In this document: positions 1 to 8,379 of the stretch, piece after piece
Layout: every line of letters begins with the position of its first letter
Position numbering within the stretch: position 1 is the first letter of the stretch
DNA from: a bacterium 0.1xD8-71
GTDB taxonomy: Bacteria; Bacillota; Clostridia; Lachnospirales; Lachnospiraceae
Direction: 5' to 3'
Assembly (NCBI GenBank): GCA_003612405.1
Contig: RAYR01000018.1
Location: 1 to 64,000, forward strand
DNA length: 64,000 nucleotides
Position numbers and translations under genes: made by a program
The notes under the pieces: model-generated
The model's database searches: none
Told to the model about the DNA's origin: nothing
What the model saw: the letters and a program-made list of their open reading frames with translations, nothing else

Positions 1-128
1 ATCTTACCGTGTATCCGAGGCCGCGAAGCGGAACTCGCAAAGTAATTTGCAGAGCAAAAAGAAATCTTACCGTGTATTCGAGGCCGCGAAGCGGAACTCG
101 CAAAGTAATTTGCAGAGCAAATTACTTT
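1..128. repeat. Two tandem copies of a twin-hairpin interspersed repeat
   Basis: Two near-identical copies, period 63 nt, begin at 1 and 64. Each has a GC-rich hairpin (CCGC-GAA-GCGG core inside a CGAG/CTCG stem; 16-37 and 79-100) followed by an AT-rich hairpin. In copy 2 the AT-rich hairpin is complete (stem 102-113 with 117-128, loop AGA); in copy 1 it is cut off after the loop. Related elements lie at 39592-39641 and 52150-52256 in the opposite orientation on the + strand. Seen directly; function unknown. Confidence 0.85.
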
Positions 129-318
129 TGTGTAAATTGTCTAAAGGTCTAAAATGTGAAAAAACAGTGATTTTTTTAAAAAATACACAAAAAAGACATG
201 AATACAGGTAGATTTTTTTGTAAATATAGATTAAAATAGAATCTGGATTTTGTATTTTGCTAGAAAAAGAAGGGCGGATACTTGTGTAAATTGCTATAAA
301 ACGATAAGAGGTGGGGGT
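129..318 (+). other. AT-rich leader, no gene
   Basis: AT-rich non-coding stretch between the repeat array and the regulator at 319. TAAAAT at 232-237 could be a -10 box, but no convincing -35 lies 16-18 nt upstream. The ribosome-binding site GAGGTGGGGG is at 308-317. I see no structured RNA. Confidence 0.4.
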
Positions 319-1407
319 ATGATTTCAAATCAGATTTTGCAAAATACGATCGAAGGGTTAAAAGCGATCGCAAGGGTAGAGTTGTGCGTTATGGATGTGG
401 ATGGAAAGCCGGTGGCCATGACGGCGGACGAGATGGAGAAGTGCGGAAAGCCGGCGGCGGAATTTGCCAAGTCTCCGGCAGATTCCCAGGAAATCCAGGG
501 GTATCAGTACTTTAAGATTTTTGACGAACAGCAGTTGGAGTATATCCTGATTGCCGGGGGCGTTGGAGAAGATGTCTATATGGTTGGCAAGATGGTTGCC
601 TTTCAGATTCAGAATCTCCTGGTAGCTTACAAGGAGCGGTTTGATAAGGATAACTTTATCAAGAATCTGCTTCTGGATAATCTGCTTCTGGTGGATATCT
701 ACAGTCGTGCGAAGAAACTTCATATCCAGACAGATGTGAAAAGAGTGGCGCTGATCATTGAGACGGAAAATGCCAAGGACAGCAATGTGCTTGAGACCAT
801 GCGTACTTATTTTGGTACGAGCAGTAAGGATTTTATTACGGCCGTGGACGAGAACAATGTCATTGTGGTGAAGGATCTGTCTGAGGGTGACAGTATGCGG
901 GATATTGACAGAAGCGCCGCGGGCGTGGCAGGATATCTGCGTAAAGAGAACTATAAGAATGTCCGGATTGCATACGGTACGGTGGTTGGAGAGATCAAAG
1001 AGGTGAGCCGTTCTTACAAGGAGGCCAAGATGGCTCTCGATGTGGGTAAAATCTTTTTTGATGAACGGGATATCATTGCCTACAGTGAACTGGGTATCGG
1101 CCGTCTGATTTATCAGCTGCCCATTCCGCTGTGCAAGATGTTCATTAAGGAGATTTTTGACGGCAGAAGTCCGGATGAGTTTGATGAGGAGACACTGACA
1201 ACAATCAATAAGTTCTTTGAGAATTCCCTGAATGTGTCGGAAACTTCGAGGCAGCTTTTTATCCACAGAAATACGCTGGTCTATCGTCTGGATAAACTGC
1301 AAAAGAGTACGGGACTGGATCTGCGGGTGTTTGAGGATGCCATTACCTTTAAGATTGCCCTCATGGTCGTAAAGTACATGAAGTACATGGAAAGTTATGA
1401 ATTTTAA
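319..1407 (+). CDS. PucR/CdaR-type helix-turn-helix transcriptional regulator
   Basis: Predicted DNA-binding regulator of 362 aa. The last ~60 residues hold the PucR/CdaR-type helix-turn-helix (NVSETSRQLFIHRNTLVYRL, then DKLQKSTGLDL), the family's most conserved segment. The middle (about 160-260) resembles the GGDEF-like domain of CdaR proteins; the N-terminus looks like a small sensory domain. Start chosen at ATG 319, directly after GAGGTGGGGG; an in-frame extension to 250 has no ribosome-binding site. It lies 29 nt upstream of ftsE and is probably co-transcribed with it, so it may influence cell-wall genes; this is inference and the ligand is unknown. Confidence 0.8.
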   Translation: MISNQILQNTIEGLKAIARVELCVMDVDGKPVAMTADEMEKCGKPAAEFAKSPADSQEIQGYQYFKIFDEQQLEYILIAGGVGEDVYMVGKMVAFQIQNLLVAYKERFDKDNFIKNLLLDNLLLVDIYSRAKKLHIQTDVKRVALIIETENAKDSNVLETMRTYFGTSSKDFITAVDENNVIVVKDLSEGDSMRDIDRSAAGVAGYLRKENYKNVRIAYGTVVGEIKEVSRSYKEAKMALDVGKIFFDERDIIAYSELGIGRLIYQLPIPLCKMFIKEIFDGRSPDEFDEETLTTINKFFENSLNVSETSRQLFIHRNTLVYRLDKLQKSTGLDLRVFEDAITFKIALMVVKYMKYMESYEF

Positions 1408-1436
1408 TATCAAGAGAAAATACAGGTGGTGAAAAC

Positions 1437-2168
1437 GTGGCAGCAAAAAAAAGAAAAAAGAGTACAGCGGCGGAGAAAGAGATCATTACGTTGACAAATG
1501 TCTGTAAGGCATATTCTACAGGTGCCCCGGCATTAAAGGATGTGAATCTACATATCAGCAGAGGAGAATTTGTCTTTATCGTGGGAGACAGTGGCTCCGG
1601 TAAATCGACACTGATCAAACTTCTGCTTCGTGAACTGACGATCACGAGTGGATATATCAATGTGATGGGGTATGATCTTTCCAAGATCAAACATCGCAAG
1701 ATTCCGAAATTCAGAAGAAATCTGGGAATTGTGTTCCAGGATTTCCGGCTGTTAAAGGATCGGAATGTCTATGACAATGTGGCCTTTGCCCAGAGAATCA
1801 TACAGAAATCCAATAAGGAGATTAAAAAGAACGTTCCCAGTATCCTTGCGATTGTAGGGCTGGCCGGCAAGTATAAGGCAAAGCCCAAGCAGCTCTCCGG
1901 AGGAGAACAGCAGAGAGTGGCGCTTGCCAGGGCACTGATCAATCAACCCACAATCCTTCTGGCGGACGAGCCTACCGGTAATCTGGATCCGAAGAACTCC
2001 TGGGAAATCATGAAGCTTCTTGAGCAGATCAATGAAAATGGTACGACAGTTATTGTGGTGACGCATAACAGGGAGATTGTCAATGCCATGCAGAAGCGGG
2101 TGGTTACCTTAAAGCGCGGCGTCATTGTCAGCGATGAGGAAAAGGGAGGATATATCGATGAGGATTAG
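1437..2168 (+). CDS. ftsE: Cell division ATP-binding protein FtsE
   Basis: ABC ATPase of the FtsEX complex, which couples ATP hydrolysis at the membrane to activation of peptidoglycan hydrolases outside the cell. 243 aa, with a lysine-rich N-terminal extension of about 15 residues. Visible motifs: Walker A GDSGSGKST, signature LSGGEQQRVALARAL, Walker B ILLADEPTGNLDP, and the switch histidine in VVTHNREIV. GTG start at 1437, preceded by GGTGGTGAAAAC. The end overlaps ftsX by 11 nt (translational coupling), and a coiled-coil M23 peptidase follows, as expected for a FtsEX-hydrolase module. Confidence 0.95.
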   Translation: MAAKKRKKSTAAEKEIITLTNVCKAYSTGAPALKDVNLHISRGEFVFIVGDSGSGKSTLIKLLLRELTITSGYINVMGYDLSKIKHRKIPKFRRNLGIVFQDFRLLKDRNVYDNVAFAQRIIQKSNKEIKKNVPSILAIVGLAGKYKAKPKQLSGGEQQRVALARALINQPTILLADEPTGNLDPKNSWEIMKLLEQINENGTTVIVVTHNREIVNAMQKRVVTLKRGVIVSDEEKGGYIDED

Positions 2169-3054
2169 TTCATTTTTCTATACGCTCAGACAGGGCTTCC
2201 GTAATCTTTTCAGGAATAAACTGTTTACGCTTGCGTCCATTGCGACGATTGGGGCGTGTCTTTTCCTGTTTGGTCTTTTCTATGCGATTGTGACAAACTT
2301 TGAGCATATCGTCAGAACCGCGGAAGAAGGCGTGTCTGTGTGGGTCTTTTTTGATGAGGGACTGGAAGATATCAGGATTCAGCAGATCGGTGATATGATT
2401 GCCAAGAGACCGGAAGTCTCCGACATTAATTTTGTGTCTGCGGAGGAAGCCTGGGAAGGGTTTAAGGCAGAATACCTTGGGGAGTACGGTGATGGATTTA
2501 CAGAGAATCCGTTGGAGAATTCCGCCAACTATCAGGTCTACTTAAATGATGTATCCATGCAGTCGGCACTGGTGACTTATCTGGAATCTGTGGAAGGGGT
2601 ACGGCAGGTTAACCGTTCGGAACTGGCAGCAACTACACTGACGGGTGTCAATGCTTTGATTGCTTATGTGTCTGTGGGTATCATTGCAATCCTGCTGGCA
2701 GTATCGATTTTCCTGATCAGCAACACGGTTACCATCGGTATCTCTGTGCGTAAAGAAGAGATTAATATTATGAAATATATTGGGGCCACGGACTTTTTTG
2801 TCAGATCGCCGTTTGTGGTGGAAGGTATGTTGATCGGACTGATCGGGGCGGCAATTCCACTTGGATTTATTTATACTTTGTATAATGTAGTGCTTTCCTA
2901 TGTGATGGAGCGGTTTTCCATGCTTTCTTCCCTTTTGAGTTTCGTGACAGTGGAAGAAGTGTTCCGCGTGTTAGTGCCGATTTCATTGGGCCTGGGTGTG
3001 GGCATTGGATTTCTGGGCAGTTTTACAACAGTGAGAAAACATCTGAGAGTATAG
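2158..3054 (+). CDS. ftsX: Cell division protein FtsX
   Basis: Membrane partner of FtsE, 298 aa. N-terminal cytoplasmic stretch rich in Arg/Phe, TM1 around residues 23-45, an extracellular domain of about 120 residues, then three C-terminal TM segments with the family's cytosolic sequence VRKEEINIMKYIGATDFFVR. Start set at ATG 2158 because GGGAGG at 2144-2149 precedes it; this gives an 11-nt overlap with the ftsE stop. The extracellular loop is the likely docking site for the coiled-coil hydrolase encoded next door (known for FtsX-PcsB, inferred here). Confidence 0.93.
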   Translation: MRISSFFYTLRQGFRNLFRNKLFTLASIATIGACLFLFGLFYAIVTNFEHIVRTAEEGVSVWVFFDEGLEDIRIQQIGDMIAKRPEVSDINFVSAEEAWEGFKAEYLGEYGDGFTENPLENSANYQVYLNDVSMQSALVTYLESVEGVRQVNRSELAATTLTGVNALIAYVSVGIIAILLAVSIFLISNTVTIGISVRKEEINIMKYIGATDFFVRSPFVVEGMLIGLIGAAIPLGFIYTLYNVVLSYVMERFSMLSSLLSFVTVEEVFRVLVPISLGLGVGIGFLGSFTTVRKHLRV

Positions 3055-3091
3055 CAGCGTGGGGGAAACTGTATTGACATGGAGGATTGGC

Positions 3092-4297
3092 ATGTTGAAA
3101 TATAGGAAAAAACTGATATGTCTGATGCTTTGTCTGGTGGTTATGTGCACATGTATGCCTCCCGTACAGGCAGCTTTGACTAACGATAGTATCCGTCAGA
3201 AGGAAGCAGAGATTAAGAAGGCGAAGGAAGAAGTCTCCGGCTTGAAATCTAATCTGACGGATGTGGAAAAACTCAAAAAACAGCTGGAACAGTCCAAGAC
3301 GGACCTGGCTGCTTATGTGACACAGCTGGATCAACAGTTAGTCAGCATACAGGAGAAAATACAGCAATATAATACAATGATTACCGAAAAAGAGGAGCAG
3401 ATTGAGGAGACCGGCAGGGAACTGGAGGCAGCTATTGTGCAGCAGGATGAACAATATGCAGCGATGAAGAAGCGTATTCAGTTTATGTACGAAAGAGGCG
3501 ATTCTTTTTATCTGGAAATGCTTCTGGCAGAAGGAAGCTTTGCCGATATGGCCAACAGAGCTGATTATATTGAGTCTCTGTCCAGATATGACCGCAAAAA
3601 GCTGGATGAATATGTGGAGACCAGGGAGTATGTGGAACTGTGTAAACAGGAACTGGAAGCGGAGCATGAAGTGTTAAATGAGGCCAGAGAAGCAGTTAAG
3701 CAGGAGGAAGCAAATGTTAACAGCCTTCTGGCAGAGAAAGAGGCACAGATTGTGTCTGTTTCTGCGGATATTACGAATAAAGAAGCAGCAATCAAAGAAT
3801 ATGAGGCGATGATTGAGCAGGAGAATGAGGAAATCGCTGCACTGGAAAAGGCGGTGGCAGAGGAAAGAGCGCGGTTGGCGGCAGAAAATGCACGTGTCTA
3901 CAACGGCGGTATGTTCGCATGGCCCTGCCCGGGATATAAAAGAATATCGGATGAATATGGCAACAGGGTTCATCCGATTCTGGGAGTGCAGAAATTCCAT
4001 AACGGCCTGGATATGGCGGCTCCCGGCGGTACGGCAATTCTGGCGGCCTATGATGGAGATGTGGCAGCGGCGGCATACAGCAGCAGTATGGGCAACTATA
4101 TTATGATCAATCATGGCAGCGGCCTGTATACGATTTATATGCATTGTTCCGCATTGTATGTATCCAAGGGACAGTCCGTGTCCAAAGGACAGACGATTGC
4201 GGCGGTGGGGAGTACCGGACGGTCCACCGGTAATCACCTGCATTTCAGTGTGCGCTTAAACGGTAATTATGTGAGCCCGTGGAATTATCTAAAATAA
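3092..4297 (+). CDS. Secreted coiled-coil M23 (LytM) peptidase, EnvC/PcsB-like
   Basis: 401-aa secreted murein endopeptidase or hydrolase activator. Signal peptide at residues 1-28 (ends near MPPVQA). A long coiled coil occupies about 30-265 and includes RIQFMYERGDSFYLEMLLAE, typical of PcsB-type coiled coils. The C-terminal M23 domain has Zn ligands in HNGLD and HLHF, so the catalytic residues look intact. Start at ATG 3092 with GGAGG about 6 nt upstream. Position directly after ftsEX suggests that FtsX controls it. The coiled coil is closely related to that of the SleB-type protein at 48491. Confidence 0.9.
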   Translation: MLKYRKKLICLMLCLVVMCTCMPPVQAALTNDSIRQKEAEIKKAKEEVSGLKSNLTDVEKLKKQLEQSKTDLAAYVTQLDQQLVSIQEKIQQYNTMITEKEEQIEETGRELEAAIVQQDEQYAAMKKRIQFMYERGDSFYLEMLLAEGSFADMANRADYIESLSRYDRKKLDEYVETREYVELCKQELEAEHEVLNEAREAVKQEEANVNSLLAEKEAQIVSVSADITNKEAAIKEYEAMIEQENEEIAALEKAVAEERARLAAENARVYNGGMFAWPCPGYKRISDEYGNRVHPILGVQKFHNGLDMAAPGGTAILAAYDGDVAAAAYSSSMGNYIMINHGSGLYTIYMHCSALYVSKGQSVSKGQTIAAVGSTGRSTGNHLHFSVRLNGNYVSPWNYLK

Positions 4298-4317
4298 GAG
4301 GTAGGAGATGAATCGTA

Positions 4318-5682
4318 GTGAATCAAAGCGGAGATAACAATTACTATAATCAGGACTATCATAACAATGGCTATGGCGGGCCAAATCCCTATTACAGCCA
4401 GCCACAGCCTCCTCTGCACCCGGTACAGCCGCAGCCTCCCCGTAACGGGAATCAAGGCGGCGGCTCATTTCTGTTAGGGCTTCTGCTTGGTGTGATTCTG
4501 ACGACGTTGATTGCCGGTATTACGGCCGCAGGTTTCAAAATATACGATGTGGTCAGGGAAAATAATGCAAAGCAGGTGAACGGCGGTTCCAGCGGTGCAG
4601 AGAGTGTCCTGAATGAGGATACGGAAAAGAAGCTGTCTACCATAGAAGAAGTAATTGACGAATATTATTATAAGGATGAAGATATTGATACAGATTTAAT
4701 GATCGAGGGTATGTATTCCGGTATGGTGGATGCCCTGGGAGACCCATATTCTGTTTATTATACGGCGGAAGAGTGGAATCAGCTGATGCAGGAGACGGAA
4801 GGTATTTATTACGGCATCGGCGCCTATATCAGTCTGGATCCGGCAACGGGTTACGGCAAGATTAACGGTGTGATTCCTGATACACCGGCACAGGAGGCGG
4901 GACTTCGGGAGAATGACATTATTTATCTGATTGATGGTGAGAGTTCACAGGGAATGGATCTCTCGGAGATCGTGTCAAGAGTAAAAGGCGAGGAAGGCAC
5001 TACAGTTCATCTGACCATATATCGTGAAGGAGAGACAGACTATCTGGAGATTGATGTGGAACGGCGTAAGATTGAGAGCCCTACCGTCAATTATGAAATG
5101 TATGACAATGGGATTGGCTATATTCAGATTACCGAGTTCGATGATGTGACCACTGACCAGTTTACCGAGGCTTTGGCAGTGATCAAAGGGTCCAAGGCCA
5201 AAGGGCTGATTCTGGATCTGCGCGGTAATCCGGGAGGCAGTCTGCCTGTGGTAGTGGATATTGCCCGAATGATTCTGCCAAAAGGACTGATTGTCTATAC
5301 AGAAGATAAATATGGTGAACGGGATGAGTATACCTGCGATGGAGAACACGAACTGGACCTTCCCCTGGTGGTACTTATGAACGGCAATTCTGCCAGTGCA
5401 TCTGAGATCCTGGCGGGAGCGGTCAAGGATTATAAGAAAGGAACGCTGATCGGCACCACGACTTTTGGAAAAGGAATCGTACAGCGCGTCATGCCTTTAA
5501 GCGACGGTACGGCACTGAAGCTTACCATCAGCGCATATTATACGCCGAATGGCAATAATATTCATGGCGTAGGTATTGAACCGGATATTGAGTGCGAATT
5601 TGACAGTGATGCCTACTATGAGGAAGATGTGGATAATCAGCTGCAGAGAGCCATACAGGAAATTGAGAAAATGACCAGGTAA
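4318..5682 (+). CDS. S41 family C-terminal processing protease (CtpA-like)
   Basis: Membrane-anchored serine protease, 454 aa. A Pro/Gln/Asn-rich cytoplasmic tail (1-45) precedes one TM segment (about 50-72). Then come the S41 helical part, a PDZ domain (about 160-245), and the protease core with the nucleophile Ser in GNSASASEILAGAV and Lys in TTFGKGIVQ. GTG start at 4318, 10 nt after GGAG; an upstream ATG at 4308 is in another frame. It follows the M23 peptidase by 20 nt. CtpA proteases degrade or process envelope proteins; control of the neighbouring hydrolase is plausible but inferred. Confidence 0.92.
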   Translation: MNQSGDNNYYNQDYHNNGYGGPNPYYSQPQPPLHPVQPQPPRNGNQGGGSFLLGLLLGVILTTLIAGITAAGFKIYDVVRENNAKQVNGGSSGAESVLNEDTEKKLSTIEEVIDEYYYKDEDIDTDLMIEGMYSGMVDALGDPYSVYYTAEEWNQLMQETEGIYYGIGAYISLDPATGYGKINGVIPDTPAQEAGLRENDIIYLIDGESSQGMDLSEIVSRVKGEEGTTVHLTIYREGETDYLEIDVERRKIESPTVNYEMYDNGIGYIQITEFDDVTTDQFTEALAVIKGSKAKGLILDLRGNPGGSLPVVVDIARMILPKGLIVYTEDKYGERDEYTCDGEHELDLPLVVLMNGNSASASEILAGAVKDYKKGTLIGTTTFGKGIVQRVMPLSDGTALKLTISAYYTPNGNNIHGVGIEPDIECEFDSDAYYEEDVDNQLQRAIQEIEKMTR

Positions 5683-5733
5683 AAGATTTCAGAAGGAGCG
5701 GATCGCAGTAAACGCTCCGGAATGGAGATTAGC

Positions 5734-7053
5734 ATGAATATCGTATTGTTGTCAGGAGGATCCGGCAAACGTCTGTGGCCCTTATCCAACGATACCAGAT
5801 CCAAACAGTTTATCAAGATATTTAAGACAGCGGCCGGTGATTATGAATCCATGGTACAACGGGTGTACCGTCAGATTCTTTCGGTGGATCAGGACGCGGC
5901 GGTGACGATTGCCACCTCTAAATCCCAGGTGTCGGCCATCCATAATCAGTTGGGGGAAGGCGTGGGAATCAGTGTGGAACCCTGCCGCAGGGATACTTTT
6001 CCGGCGATTGCGTTGGCGGCGGCCTATCTTCATGATGTGCTGGGAGTTGCTGTGTGTGAGCCGGTGGTAGTCTGTCCGGTGGATCCTTATGTGGAGCAGG
6101 ATTATTTCGAGGCCCTGCAAAGACTCAGCGGCCGTGCGGCAGTCAGTGAGACCAATCTGGTACTGATGGGGATAGAACCCACCTACCCAAGTGCAAAGTA
6201 TGGTTATATCATTCCGGAGAATACGGAGAATATCAGCAGGGTCTCCATGTTCAAGGAGAAGCCGGATGAAGATACCGCCAGAGAATATATGAGACAGGGT
6301 GCTTTGTGGAATGGCGGTGTATTCGCCTTCCGCCTGGTTTATGTATTACAGCGGGCCCATGAGCTGATTGATTTTACAGATTACAAGGATTTATATGCAA
6401 AATACGAGACCCTGACGAAGATCAGTTTCGATTATGCGGTGGTGGAACATGAGCCCTCGATTGAGGTGATGCGGTTTGGCGGCATGTGGAAGGATATGGG
6501 TACATGGAACACATTGACAGAGGCTATGGAGAGTGCAGCCATAGGCAAGGCAATCCTTAATGATACCTGTGAAAATGTGCATGTGGTTAATGAACTCGAT
6601 GTGCCGGTACTGTGTATGGGTCTGAAAGATGTGGTGGTGTCTGCGAGCCCTGAAGGGATTCTGGTATCCGATAAGGTACAGTCGAGTTATATCAAACCCT
6701 ATGTGGATGAAATAGACCAACAGATTATGTTTGCGGAGAAATCCTGGGGAAGTTTCCGGGTGATTGACATCGAAGAGGGAAGCATGACGATTAAGGTCAC
6801 GTTGAATCCAGGCCATAGGATGAATTATCACAGCCATGAGCACAGGGATGAAGTTTGGACAGTGGTTGCCGGGGAAGGACGCACCATTGTGGACGGCGTA
6901 GAGAGTAAAGTCACAGCCGGGGATGTGGTCAGGATGCCTGCGGGGACGCCTCATACGATCATAGCCGACACACCTTTGCAGGTGATAGAGGTGCAGATTG
7001 GTGAGGAGATCAGTGTGCAGGATAAGAAGAAATTGAAAATACATTTACAGTAG
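5734..7053 (+). CDS. manC: Mannose-1-phosphate guanylyltransferase with C-terminal cupin (ManC type)
   Basis: Makes GDP-mannose for polysaccharide or glycan synthesis; 439 aa. N-terminal nucleotidyltransferase with LSGGSGKRLWPLS and the phosphomannose-site sequence MFKEKPD; C-terminal type II mannose-6-phosphate isomerase cupin with PGHRMNYHSHEHRDEVWTVV, so it may be bifunctional. Start at ATG 5734 (GGAG 6 nt upstream) gives the canonical MNIVLLSGG; ATG 5722 would add four residues and lacks a good ribosome-binding site. A small hairpin (5695-5700 with 5713-5718) lies in front of the gene. No glycan cluster is nearby. Confidence 0.92.
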   Translation: MNIVLLSGGSGKRLWPLSNDTRSKQFIKIFKTAAGDYESMVQRVYRQILSVDQDAAVTIATSKSQVSAIHNQLGEGVGISVEPCRRDTFPAIALAAAYLHDVLGVAVCEPVVVCPVDPYVEQDYFEALQRLSGRAAVSETNLVLMGIEPTYPSAKYGYIIPENTENISRVSMFKEKPDEDTAREYMRQGALWNGGVFAFRLVYVLQRAHELIDFTDYKDLYAKYETLTKISFDYAVVEHEPSIEVMRFGGMWKDMGTWNTLTEAMESAAIGKAILNDTCENVHVVNELDVPVLCMGLKDVVVSASPEGILVSDKVQSSYIKPYVDEIDQQIMFAEKSWGSFRVIDIEEGSMTIKVTLNPGHRMNYHSHEHRDEVWTVVAGEGRTIVDGVESKVTAGDVVRMPAGTPHTIIADTPLQVIEVQIGEEISVQDKKKLKIHLQ

Positions 7054-7131
7054 TAGTTCCTTGTAGTAGAATTTCGTTATCTATATTTTATCGAGGAGTA
7101 AGATACGAATGACAAGGGATGAGTGGCAAGA

Positions 7132-7690
7132 ATGGTGGCAGGCCTTTTTGAAAAAAAGCTTCAGGGAATAGTTGGGGAGCTTGATGAAGTAGATTGCATA
7201 AATGGCAATGAACCTAAGCCCCAAAAGATTTGATAAGTACCCTTGGGCAGTTGGAACAGGTGCATTTGCAAAGTGGGCGGGTTAAAAGAAAAGATAGCCT
7301 GATTGAAAAATAATTCGGAAGAGACATGAATATATTAGGTCACAGACAAGAAGTTACGCTCGTCTGGATAGTAGTAATTATGCCGATATCATAACAGATT
7401 TAGCAGGGATCAGATTGATTGTAAATTATCGCGGAAAATGGCAGGATATTCATAATGAAATTATAAAGGAATTTCCCATTAAGAGATTGGAATTATATAG
7501 AGGAGTAGAGCATTTACCACATGTTAAGGGTGAGAGATTTTTGGCAGAAATTCCCACTGTATATTATGCTGAAGGGGATTCGATAGCACAATATTCGGGA
7601 TTCAATCTTATAACAAAGCAGCATCCACGTGGATATCGAAGTATTCATTATGTGATTAGTTATAACGAATGTAGCAAATGATATAGGAGA
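7132..7690 (+). pseudogene. Decayed RelA/SpoT-domain (ppGpp synthetase-like) gene
   Basis: Pieces of a RelA/SpoT nucleotidyltransferase domain lie in order but in three frames. A start-like MVAGLFEKKLQGIVGELDEV begins at ATG 7132. SGRVKRKDSLIEK follows near 7269-7307 in a second frame. In a third frame, from about 7309 to 7681, are YADIITDLAGIRLIVNYR and HPRGYRSIHYVISY, which match the conserved (I/D)D(I/F)AGIR(I/L) and GYRS(I/L)H motifs. At least two frameshifts and a missing C-terminus show that it is non-functional as read. A TTG at 7415 opens an 88-aa remnant. Base composition is AT-richer than the flanking genes, consistent with decay or transfer. Confidence 0.75.
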
Positions 7691-7694
7691 TAAT

Positions 7695-8199
7695 ATGCAT
7701 GATATTTTCATAGAGAACAGGTTTTCGTACGCGGAAGGAGATATTTGGATGGCTTCTTCATATAAGACAGAATAAGTATGAGGACAGAATCATTATCTGC
7801 CAAAGTATTATTGAACATATTGTCATTGATTATTTTGTAGACATTGACCGGCTTAAGGACTTCCAGGAAATTGAGTTTGTCAATGAGACCAAAATATATG
7901 CTTACTTGTCTTATTGGATACTGAGGCATAAACCCTTACAGATAACTACCTGTGATGATCAGGATGATCTGGTATTTGTCAATGAAGAATGTGTAGCAGA
8001 TTTTCTCTGTAGTTTTCTCTTTACACAGCCGGACAATGTTCCCTTTATATCGGAGCAGAAGCCGCGGATTGATGAGTTTGTTAAAACACTGAGATACTAT
8101 TTTGCTTATCGGGGGTATTCTGCACAAAATATTGAATTGATGTTATTGGCTTTTAATGCAGGAAGAGGATATCAGTATTCTGTAGACTATCAACAATAA
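7695..8199 (+). pseudogene. Unknown conserved-looking protein interrupted by one extra base
   Basis: A good ribosome-binding site (AGGAG, 7685-7689) precedes ATG 7695 (MHDIFIENRF), which runs out of frame. Removing one T from the TTTT run at 7722-7725 joins it to an open frame that continues through EIFGWLLHIRQNKYEDRII and ends at 8199, giving 167 aa. Without the correction the longest piece starts at TTG 7906 (97 aa). I do not recognise the family; it is rich in aromatic and acidic residues and shows no TM segment. It could be a pseudogene, a phase-variable gene at a homopolymer, or a sequencing error. A terminator follows at 8212. Confidence 0.65.
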
Positions 8200-8211
8200 A
8201 GCGATTGTTGG

Positions 8212-8246
8212 AAAACACCTGTGGAATTATTCCATGGGTGTTTTTT
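8212..8246 (+). terminator. Rho-independent terminator
   Basis: Perfect-looking stem AACACC-TGTGGAA with TTCCATG-GGTGTT closed by a short loop, followed by TTTTTT. It separates the decayed patch from uvrB. Confidence 0.85.
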
Positions 8247-8274
8247 GCGGCCTCAACGTAAATATTGAGAACAA

Positions 8275-8286
8275 GAACAAATGTTC
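8275..8286 (+). promoter_or_regulatory. LexA (SOS) operator of uvrB-uvrA
   Basis: GAACAAATGTTC is a full match to the Gram-positive LexA core GAAC-N4-GTTC. It sits 9 nt upstream of the -35 box of the uvrB promoter, where repressor binding would hinder RNA polymerase. Confidence 0.85.
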
Positions 8287-8295
8287 TAAAAACGC

Positions 8296-8324
8296 TGTAC
8301 AAAATAAATTGGGTATGCTATAAT
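8296..8324 (+). promoter_or_regulatory. Sigma-A-type promoter of uvrB
   Basis: -35 TGTACA (8296-8301), 17-nt spacer, -10 TATAAT (8319-8324). The predicted transcription start is about 50 nt ahead of the uvrB ATG. Confidence 0.8.
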
Positions 8325-8379
8325 CAAAACTGCTTTTGAACTGACAACAGGGTACTAATAAATGGAGGTGTTTTTCCCG

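Noticed and set aside
358-1446. 362-codon minus-strand open frame opposite the regulator
   Set aside because: Antisense shadow of the helix-turn-helix regulator, rich in His/Leu/Ile as expected from reversed coding sequence.
7060-7115. Possible inverted repeat flanking the decayed patch (CTTGTAGTAG.../...GACAAG)
   Set aside because: Pairing is imperfect and there is no matching end on the right or transposase remnant, so I do not call an insertion sequence.
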